Of a DNA stretch of 59,284 nt, positions 53,489 to 59,284 are shown piece after piece. The notes beneath the pieces are model-generated. The model saw only the letters and a program-made list of their open reading frames with translations, was not told the origin of the DNA and searched no databases. How positions within the stretch are numbered: the stretch's first letter is position 1; each line of letters begins with the position of its first letter. This stretch comes from an uncultured Phycisphaerae bacterium (GTDB lineage Bacteria > Planctomycetota > Phycisphaerae > UBA1845 > Fen-1342), in the NCBI GenBank assembly GCA_937928595.1, contig CALGJV010000030.1, forward strand, positions 1 to 59,284. Direction: 5' to 3'. The translations under genes were made by a program, and so were the position numbers.

Positions 53489-54127
53489 TCACTCTTCCGT
53501 AGCCCGCGGCCGCTCGCAGTTCCAGCAGACCTCGAAGTGCCCGGGGTTCCGCTCCGCGCACGCCGCGCAGCGCCAAGCGCCCCGCCCGCGCGCGGCGCGG
53601 GCGGCCCGCAGGTCCGCGAGCGCCCGCTGCAACAGCCAGCGAATCTCGAAGTAGAACTCACGGGGCACGCGCAGCGCGTTGATCGTGGAACTGCGGCCGC
53701 CGTAGATCTCCGCCAGCGACAGCTCGCCGACGGGAAAGTGCGGGACGAGCTCGCCGGCAATGAGCGCCTGCACGCCGGGGATCGGCAGCGGCCCCGCCAG
53801 CGCCGCGTCGAGCACGAACCACTCGCGCTCCGGGCGCCACTCCTCGACATCGAACGCCGTGCCGCAATGCAGGCAAGCGTCCCCGGGCGCGCCCGCGAGC
53901 GGCCGGCCGCACGCGCGGCACGACAGCCCGAAATCCGGCAACGGACGTTCGCGTCCCGTGAAACGCGGCCCGCGCAGGCGCGTCCACGGCCGGATGATGG
54001 CGGCCATGTCGAGTTCCGAACCGCATTCTGGGCAGCGGTGCCGGGGAAGCCCGCGGAGGAGGTAGTTGCACGTGGGGCAGGTCAGGCCCCAGTCGGGAAT
54101 CGGGAGCTGGTACCAGTCGATTTCCAC
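53489..54127 (-). CDS. Multi-zinc-finger protein (two zinc ribbons plus RanBP2-type finger)
   Basis: Cytoplasmic protein of 212 residues. Seen: first ribbon CPTCNYLLRG...CPECG (~residues 15-35), second ribbon CRACGRPLAG...CLHCG (~60-80), a central 100-residue region without Cys containing WFVLDAALAGPLPIPG, and a C-terminal WRCAAC-(3)-N-(6)-CWNC finger that exactly fits the RanBP2/RBZ consensus W-x-C-x2-C-x3-N-x6-C-x2-C. RBZ fingers bind RNA or ubiquitin in eukaryotes; role here unknown. GTG at 54127 lies 6 bases after a TATACT and no RBS exists, so the start is likely leaderless; the frame upstream is dockerin-remnant DNA. Confidence 0.8.
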   Translation of the reverse strand: MEIDWYQLPIPDWGLTCPTCNYLLRGLPRHRCPECGSELDMAAIIRPWTRLRGPRFTGRERPLPDFGLSCRACGRPLAGAPGDACLHCGTAFDVEEWRPEREWFVLDAALAGPLPIPGVQALIAGELVPHFPVGELSLAEIYGGRSSTINALRVPREFYFEIRWLLQRALADLRAARAARGRGAWRCAACAERNPGHFEVCWNCERPRATEE

Positions 54128-54133
54128 AGGCTG

Positions 54134-54139
54134 AGTATA
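54134..54139 (-). promoter_or_regulatory. -10 box TATACT, leaderless start of zinc-finger gene
   Basis: TATACT ends exactly 6 bases before GTG 54127. Its bases lie just downstream of the orphan dockerin fragment. Confidence 0.5.
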
Positions 54140-54149
54140 GGGAATCCCG

Positions 54150-54249
54150 ACGGGCGGGCCGCGGTTCGGCTCCCGATCCGCGCGACGAACGGATCGATCT
54201 CGTCGAACGTGATCGCGCCGTTGCAGTCCAGGTCGCCATGCGGCAACAT
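54150..54249 (-). pseudogene. Orphan dockerin fragment
   Basis: From ATG 54249 the minus strand reads MLPHGDLDCNGAITFDEIDP followed by FVARIG, one clear dockerin/EF-hand-like repeat, matching the style of the dockerins of the C1 peptidase (48400-50379). It has no second repeat and no catalytic partner, then dissolves into Arg/Pro-rich sequence. The remaining open frame upstream to 54396 is not protein-like. Best seen as the 3-prime remnant of a lost dockerin gene or a displaced fragment. Confidence 0.55.
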
Positions 54250-54438
54250 CGGGCACCGCGGCGTTGCCGCCCGGCGGAGAGACGCCGCGGCGTCGTGAAG
54301 CCGCCGCCCCGGGCCGACCCGCTGTCGTTCCCTGCCCCGGGACCGCCTTTGCCGCGACCTCCGCGGGGCGGCGGCGGAACCCCCCGGGGTCGGCACGAGC
54401 CGCGGCCCGTCGGAAAACGGCCGGCGGCGCTTGCGGCG

Positions 54439-55197
54439 CTACGGCTCTTCACCGGGCCGGCAGGATGCGGCCGACCGTTGCCGCGCCGCCTCCGCCAGGA
54501 GAATCGCCGCCGCGTGGGAGAGCGACAGCGACGGCGCCCCGTCCCGCGTCGGGATGGTCGCGAACGTGTCGCAGTTCGCGCGCAGCGCCCCGCTGAGCCC
54601 CCGCCTTTCACCGCCCACCGCCAGCAGCACCGGCCCGGTCAGATCCACGGCGTGAATCGTGCGCCGCACGCCGGCCAGGCACCCGATGAGCCGCACGCCG
54701 TGCCGCTGCAACGGCCGCAGCGAACCCGCGTCCTCAAGCTGCACGAGCGGCAGGCGCTCGTAGGCCCCCGACGCGGGGCGCGCGACCTCGACCGGGTCGA
54801 AGTCCCACACGTGCTTCTTGATGAGCACGGCGTCCACCCCCAGCGCGTCGGCCGTGCGCAGCGTGAAGCCCAGATTGCGCGCATCGTCGACCCCCTCGAG
54901 CAGCAGCAGGAGCGGCGGCGCGCGCCGGCGGTCGAGCTGCTCCGCCAGGGCCTCGATGGTCAGCCGCGGCTTCGGACCGCACAGCGCCAGCACGCCGCCG
55001 TGCGTGCCGCCGTGGGCCAGTCCGTCGAGCTCGGCCCGCGCGACGAACCGCACCGGCACCTGACACCGGGCCGCGAGATCCAGCACATCCTGTACGCGGG
55101 CGCGGTGCAGGTCGTGGCGCACGAGAATCACCTGAAACCGGCGCTGCCGCGCGGCCAGTGCCGCGAGCACGGACTGGCGACCTTCCAGGTGTTCCAT
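54439..55197 (-). CDS. TrmH/SpoU-family RNA methyltransferase
   Basis: SPOUT-fold ribose 2-O-methyltransferase of 252 residues acting on rRNA or tRNA with SAM. Seen: short N-terminal substrate-binding domain (HLEGRQSVLAALAARQRRF), motif 1 LEGVDDARNLGFTLRTADA (Asn-Leu-Gly), motif 2 VGGERRGLS (GxExxGxS), motif 3 with SLSLSHAAAILLAEA: all three knot motifs present. More like RlmB/TrmH-like than TrmL. Start ATG 55197 preferred over TTG 55236; RBS weak. Downstream of the ECF sigma gene, 63 bases. Confidence 0.92.
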   Translation of the reverse strand: MEHLEGRQSVLAALAARQRRFQVILVRHDLHRARVQDVLDLAARCQVPVRFVARAELDGLAHGGTHGGVLALCGPKPRLTIEALAEQLDRRRAPPLLLLLEGVDDARNLGFTLRTADALGVDAVLIKKHVWDFDPVEVARPASGAYERLPLVQLEDAGSLRPLQRHGVRLIGCLAGVRRTIHAVDLTGPVLLAVGGERRGLSGALRANCDTFATIPTRDGAPSLSLSHAAAILLAEAARQRSAASCRPGEEP

Positions 55198-55260
55198 GGT
55201 TGCCGGCAGGATCCACGGGAACCGGCGGCCACGCAACAGCCGGCCGCCGCGGATTCCGCC

Positions 55261-56157
55261 CTATGCCTCCGGCCGGTGCGACAGCAGCCCCACGCTCGAC
55301 GCGAAGCAGCGCTCCCGCAGGCGCTCGCGCTCCGCCGCGTCGGCGTCCGCCCGTTGCAGGTCCGCGAGGTTGGCTTGGCAGCGGTCGCAATCGGCCTGCC
55401 GCACGTGGAACTCCACGTACTCCTGCCAGTCCTCGTCCAGCGCACCCAGCAGGTACCGCCCCAGCGTGGTGCGCTTCACGCACGACAGCCCCTCCTCCTG
55501 CCAGATCCGCGCCACGGTGCTGTCGGCCGCGAGGTCGGCCTCCTGCCACTCGCGGGCGGCGGGTGACGCGGCCGTGAGCTTGCGCCACTGCTCCAGCACG
55601 CGGAACTTGAGGCCCGCAACGGCGGTCTCGGTCAGGCCGAGGTCGGCCGCGACCTCCTTGTTGCGCAGCCCGAGCACGACGAGCATCTCGCCAACAATCA
55701 GCTCCTGGAAACGGTGGGTCGCGCAGCACTGCTCGACCCACTGCCGCAGCGCCTGCGTGAGCGCGGCGCGCTGGGCCGCGAGCTGCTCCTGCGCGGCGAC
55801 GTGCCGGCTGGGCGTGTCGCGGTCGACCCACGCGGCGGGCGTGTCGGCCGGCGTGAGCTGGTCGAGGCTCTGCCGCCGGCCGGCGGGGCGGCGGCGCAGG
55901 TGGTCGCTGAGCTTGTTGCGGAGGATGGCGAACAGGTAGGTCTCGTGCGAGCGCGACGCATCGTACGTCGGCAGGCTCCGCAGCAGCCCGAGAAACGTCT
56001 CCTGCACGAGGTCCTCGGCCTCGCTCCGCTCCGCGAGCATGCGGCGCGCGAAGCTGAGCAGCCGGCCCTCGTAGCGGTCGATCACCTCCCGCCATGCCGA
56101 CCCGTCGCCGCGCTGCACCGCCGCGATCAGCAGCGCATCGCCTTCATCCGCCGACAT
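55261..56157 (-). CDS. ECF sigma factor with C-terminal zinc-binding tail
   Basis: RNA polymerase sigma factor of 298 residues. Seen: region 2 (~10-80: SFARRMLAERSEAEDLVQETF, ETYLFAILRNKLSDHLRR) for -10 recognition, region 4 (~130-190: IVGEMLVVLGLRNKEVAADL, with KFRVLEQW) for -35. An unusual ~100-residue C-terminal extension contains EYVEFHVRQADCDRCQANL (H-x5-C-x2-C, ~residues 255-265), resembling the zinc-binding motif of ZAS anti-sigma factors. It may hold the sigma factor inactive by itself. Start ATG has GGAG upstream. Co-directional with the methyltransferase; neighbour upstream is the alcohol dehydrogenase. Confidence 0.9.
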   Translation of the reverse strand: MSADEGDALLIAAVQRGDGSAWREVIDRYEGRLLSFARRMLAERSEAEDLVQETFLGLLRSLPTYDASRSHETYLFAILRNKLSDHLRRRPAGRRQSLDQLTPADTPAAWVDRDTPSRHVAAQEQLAAQRAALTQALRQWVEQCCATHRFQELIVGEMLVVLGLRNKEVAADLGLTETAVAGLKFRVLEQWRKLTAASPAAREWQEADLAADSTVARIWQEEGLSCVKRTTLGRYLLGALDEDWQEYVEFHVRQADCDRCQANLADLQRADADAAERERLRERCFASSVGLLSHRPEA

Positions 56158-56229
56158 GCCCGCTCCGTCTGAGGCCCGGGGCCGGACCTTCCGGCCGCGG
56201 CACGCCCGTCCGGGCAGGATACCGCGCCG

Positions 56230-57231
56230 TCAGCCGGCCAGCACGATCCGGTAGCGCGCCTGGTTCGCCCGGACCTTCGCCAGCGCCGCGTTCACATCCC
56301 GCAGCGGCACGACCTCGACCTGCGGGCGCACGCCGGCGCGGGCCGCGAAATCCAGCATCGCCCGCATGGCGGCGCGCCCGCCGATCGCGCTGCCGCGGAT
56401 CGCTTTTTGCCCGACGATCAGCGCCATCGGCGACACGCTCACGGTTCCGGGCGACGCGCCCACGATGCCGAGCGTGCCGCGGGGCCGCAGCACATCCAGC
56501 CACACCGGCCAGTCGAGCGGCGCCGTCACGGTCGACAGAACGTAATCGAGCGTTCCCCGGGCCTGCTCCATCCGGCGCGCGTCGCTGCTGACGATGAAGT
56601 GGTGTGCGCCGAAGCGCTGCGCCTCCGCGGCCTTGTCGGGCGTCGTGCTGAAGGCCGTGACCTCGGCGCCCATCGCCCGGGCGAATTGCAGCGCCAGGTG
56701 CCCGAGCCCGCCGATGCCGATGACGCCGACGCGCATCCCGGGCCGCACGTCGGCCGCCAGCGGCGCGTACACCGTGATGCCCGCGCACAGCAGCGGCGCC
56801 GCGTGCTCGGACGCCAGCGCGTCGGGCAGCGGGTGCGCAAAGCGGCTGTCGACGCGCAGGCGGTCGGCGAACCCGCCCGGCCGGCCGACGCACGTCGCCT
56901 CCTGGTGCGCGCAGCACATCTCGTCGCCGCGCAGGCACCATTCGCAGGCCAGGCAGCTCCCGCTCTGCCAGCCGACGCCAACCCGCTGGCCGACCGGCAC
57001 GTCCGTCACGGCCGGCCCGCAGGCCCGGACCGTTCCGACGACCTCGTGGCCGGGCACCAGCGGGTACCGGCTGATGTGCCAGTCGTCGTCGATCAGGTGG
57101 ATGTCGCTGTGGCAGATGCCGCAGTGCGTCACGCGGATGTCCACCTCGTGCGCGCCGAGCGCACCCGCCTCAACCTCGATGGCCTCCAGCCGCCCCCCGG
57201 GGACGGTAGCCGCAAAAGCCCTGTAGCCCAT
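56230..57231 (-). CDS. Zinc-dependent alcohol dehydrogenase (CAD/YahK-like)
   Basis: NAD(P)-dependent medium-chain alcohol/aldehyde reductase of 333 residues. Seen: catalytic zinc C37 in THCGICHSD and H62-E63 in PGHEVVG, structural zinc Cys C93, C96, C99 and C107 (SCLACEWCLRGDEMCC), Rossmann glycine loop GIGGLGHLA (~176) and STTPDKAAEA after it, suggesting NADP preference. LDYVLSTV and GSAIGGRAAM are typical of YahK/cinnamyl alcohol dehydrogenase-like enzymes that reduce broad aldehydes. Strong RBS AAAGGAG before the ATG. Divergent from the YfhO-like gene. Confidence 0.94.
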   Translation of the reverse strand: MGYRAFAATVPGGRLEAIEVEAGALGAHEVDIRVTHCGICHSDIHLIDDDWHISRYPLVPGHEVVGTVRACGPAVTDVPVGQRVGVGWQSGSCLACEWCLRGDEMCCAHQEATCVGRPGGFADRLRVDSRFAHPLPDALASEHAAPLLCAGITVYAPLAADVRPGMRVGVIGIGGLGHLALQFARAMGAEVTAFSTTPDKAAEAQRFGAHHFIVSSDARRMEQARGTLDYVLSTVTAPLDWPVWLDVLRPRGTLGIVGASPGTVSVSPMALIVGQKAIRGSAIGGRAAMRAMLDFAARAGVRPQVEVVPLRDVNAALAKVRANQARYRIVLAG

Positions 57232-57360
57232 GTCCAGCTCCTTTCTGACCGATCATCCGTCACTCAAGCAGTATCCGATGCCAAGCACTAATGGGACCTT
57301 TGGTGCCACTGTCTCGCCTATTGACCGGCATCAGTGATTTAAGGCCGGTAAGGGCGGGCA

Positions 57361-59284
57361 GTGACAGCCATCTTTCCGAAACGTCTCGCGTCGCACGCAT
57401 GGTGGTCGCGGCTTGCGCCATACGCCGCGGCCGTCGCCCATACTTTGCTGTTCTACTCTCCCCGTTTCTGGCCTCGCACCGCGTTTGCCCTCGCCGACTC
57501 GCTGGACCAGAATGTGCAAAACCGCGTCTTTGCCGCCAACGCATTGGCCGCCGGCCGTTTGCCTCACTGGACCGAGGCCGTCTACGGGGGGTATCCGTTT
57601 CTGGCAGATCCGCAGACGGCCGTTTGGTACCCTGTCCACCTTGTCCTCGGTCTTCTCGGGATCACCTGCGGTAACTCGGCACAGTTTGACGCGCTGGTTC
57701 TTTTCCATGTGCTTCTGTTGGCCCTCGGAACGGTGTTCCTTGCGCGGACTCTCCATTTTGGCGCGGTGGGTGCCATCGCGGCGTCCGTGGCCTTTACGCA
57801 CAACGGTTACATGGTCAATCATCTGTCCCACACAGTCATCATCAACGCCATTGCCGTGGGCGTGTGGGCTATGGGCTGCCTCGTGCTGGCCGTGCGGCGC
57901 CAAAGCCCGCGATGGGCCGCGCTGTCCGGCCTGCTCTTGGCCTGCGTGGTTCTCACCGGACACTGGCAAACCGGGCTATATGTGTGGTACACGGCCGCGT
58001 TTGGGGTGACGGCCCTCTGCGCCCGCCAGTGGGTTCGGGTGCGGGACACGCGGCAATTTCTCGGCGGGCTGGGACTAATCGCTGCGGCATTCTGCCTGGG
58101 ATTGGCCGCCTCTACCGTACAGACGGCTCCGACCCTTGATCTGCTCAAAACCTCGGCACGACGGGCGTTCGATCCCGAGCATGCCATGCTGTACTCGGGC
58201 GTAGCGTGGGAGTTGCCTGGCCTCGTTTTGCCCAACCTTTACCGGCCCCTTTGGTGGCGCATGGATCTGGATCAGCGCTGGCAGGTATCCGACTTTTGTT
58301 GGGGCGCCGATGGTTATCACGAAAATGTGTTCTGGCTCGGCCTCGTGGGGATGGTGTTAGCCGTGGCCGGGATTTTGATCTCGCGGCGCCGGCCTGCAGC
58401 TCTGTTCCTGGCTGCAGTGGCCGCACTTGTCATTGTCGCGTCGCTGGGACAGACGGGAGGGCTGTACCGGCTGTTATATGAATACCTGCCCGGAATGAAA
58501 CAGGTGCGGATTCCGCCCCGCATGATGTTTGTTGCGATGTTGGCGCTGTCGCTGCTGGCAGGCATGGCGATGGACGCGCTCGCCGTACAACGCTCGCGTC
58601 GCGCCTTTGCACTGACGGCTTTGGCGCTCATTGCCGGGTGGATCGCGCTCGCGGGATGGCTGTTTATCCTCAGGTCCGACGCGCCCGACTGGACGTCCGC
58701 ACTGGTCAAGGCCTTCGCTCATTCCTCCGCCAGCCTTGTCCAGAGTGGGCGCAGTCCCGATGCATTTCGCGGCGACATCGCATCACAGTTGCAGCTGGCG
58801 GGCGGAGTCACGGCACTTCTCATTGTCTGGCTTGCGACCGCCGGCTCCCGTCGCGTCGCCCCGGGAGTCCTTGCGACGGCCGCCACGGTCGTGCTATTTG
58901 GTGAACTCTGGGCCTATGGCTTCGGACGCAACATCTGGATTGGCAATCCGGGGTTCGCCACTTCGGCCACGGAAATAGGGTTGGCCATGGAGGGACACGA
59001 GCAGGGTCGCATGCAGATGGTTCGCTCGGGCGTTTGGGGGAGAAATGCCGGTCTGACGACGGGTATGCGCTATGCCGGCGGCTACAACCCTTTGGAAATG
59101 GAACATGTCGCATGGTTTGTCCCGCCGGAGGAACCGGTCCGCGGACTGCGCACCCGCGAGAATCATCTGGATATGTGGTGGGTCACCCATTTGCTTTATC
59201 CGGCCAGAGCGGTCACTCTCTCGCTCGGCGACCATTCAGTGCAGGCGCCTGACGCCAGCACCATCAGCCTCTCCGCCAACGATC
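57361..59284 (+). CDS. YfhO-like polytopic membrane protein (3-prime truncated by window end)
   Basis: The frame starting at GTG 57361, just after an in-frame TAA (57349-57351), stays open for all ~641 codons to the window end and is not closed there. Seen: about ten hydrophobic helices after an N-terminal one (YAAAVAHTLLFYS), luminal motifs WTEAVYGGYPFLADPQTAVWYP, AFTHNGYMVNHLSHTVIIN, GHWQTGLYVWY, the VRIPPRMMFVAMLALSLLAG motif and GGYNPLEM, which match YfhO-family GT-C-like membrane proteins thought to modify surface polymers or lipid carriers. Its base composition and codon use are less GC-rich than all other genes. RBS AAGGGCGGGC. The ending and full length are unknown. Confidence 0.85.
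   Translation, partial: MTAIFPKRLASHAWWSRLAPYAAAVAHTLLFYSPRFWPRTAFALADSLDQNVQNRVFAANALAAGRLPHWTEAVYGGYPFLADPQTAVWYPVHLVLGLLGITCGNSAQFDALVLFHVLLLALGTVFLARTLHFGAVGAIAASVAFTHNGYMVNHLSHTVIINAIAVGVWAMGCLVLAVRRQSPRWAALSGLLLACVVLTGHWQTGLYVWYTAAFGVTALCARQWVRVRDTRQFLGGLGLIAAAFCLGLAASTVQTAPTLDLLKTSARRAFDPEHAMLYSGVAWELPGLVLPNLYRPLWWRMDLDQRWQVSDFCWGADGYHENVFWLGLVGMVLAVAGILISRRRPAALFLAAVAALVIVASLGQTGGLYRLLYEYLPGMKQVRIPPRMMFVAMLALSLLAGMAMDALAVQRSRRAFALTALALIAGWIALAGWLFILRSDAPDWTSALVKAFAHSSASLVQSGRSPDAFRGDIASQLQLAGGVTALLIVWLATAGSRRVAPGVLATAATVVLFGELWAYGFGRNIWIGNPGFATSATEIGLAMEGHEQGRMQMVRSGVWGRNAGLTTGMRYAGGYNPLEMEHVAWFVPPEEPVRGLRTRENHLDMWWVTHLLYPARAVTLSLGDHSVQAPDASTISLSAND

Noticed and set aside
54281-54294. 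Perfect palindrome GACGCCGCGGCGTC
   Set aside because: GC-only 14-mers of this type arise often in such sequence; no gene end or promoter is placed to use it.

Overview
The window looks like a chromosomal segment of a high-GC bacterium of the phylum Planctomycetota, probably a Phycisphaerae-like lineage. The evidence is a PEP-CTERM surface protein, dockerin repeats of the NFDDID type, CGYDLRG-type zinc ribbons, an ECF sigma factor with a C-terminal zinc-binding tail, DUF4159 and DUF4139 proteins, a Ser/Thr kinase, and no phage, plasmid, insertion sequence, CRISPR or RNA gene. Nearly all predicted genes have RNA-processing, metabolic, transport or cell-surface roles. Long open frames opposite real genes are a by-product of high GC.

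Layout. 1-9.4 kb: rimO, a broken beta-helix gene, a PEP-CTERM protein, an FMN reductase, pyruvate phosphate dikinase and a DUF4139 protein. 9.6-25.8 kb is sugar and glycogen metabolism: galE, a GH20 hexosaminidase, a TPR protein, a eukaryote-type (GH13_8-like) branching enzyme, a membrane-anchored Ser/Thr kinase, a DUF4159 protein, a sirtuin, two tail-to-tail EamA transporters (one broken by an in-frame TGA) and a eukaryote-type (GT3) glycogen synthase. 25.9-31.9 kb: a GIDE-LemA fusion, then a sulfate ABC transporter operon (sbp-cysT-cysW-cysA) that appears to be led by a ribbon-helix-helix regulator with promoter and operator repeats. 32-37.6 kb: acetoacetyl-CoA synthetase, a LolDE-like exporter and a coiled-coil membrane protein. 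38-43.4 kb: uvrC, dinG, a small membrane protein, thiG and thiS, all on the minus strand. 43.5-53.4 kb: envelope and redox proteins (amidase lipoprotein, metallophosphoesterase/PQQ protein, hydrolase, YggX, papain-like protease with dockerin, VKOR/thioredoxin fusion) and a PAS-Fis regulator. 53.5-57.2 kb: a multi-zinc-finger protein, an orphan dockerin fragment, a TrmH-type methyltransferase, an ECF sigma factor and a zinc alcohol dehydrogenase. 57.3 kb to the end: a truncated YfhO-like membrane protein in visibly lower-GC DNA.

How the genes work together. GT3 synthase and GH13_8-like branching enzyme would together make glycogen from nucleotide sugar, a pairing more typical of eukaryotes than of the GT5/GH13_9 bacterial route. 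The sulfate cassette is a self-contained uptake operon. ThiS and ThiG are the sulfur-carrier and synthase for the thiamin thiazole.

Expression signals. Many start regions carry a clear -10 hexamer (TATAAT, TATACT, TACAAT, TACACT) without a good -35. In at least five genes the hexamer ends only 6-9 bases before the start codon, which predicts leaderless mRNAs. Small hairpins with a fixed CCCCGC loop and 8-bp-periodic CACGRAGG repeats occupy several intergenic gaps. All functions are read from protein motifs by eye; no database search was possible.
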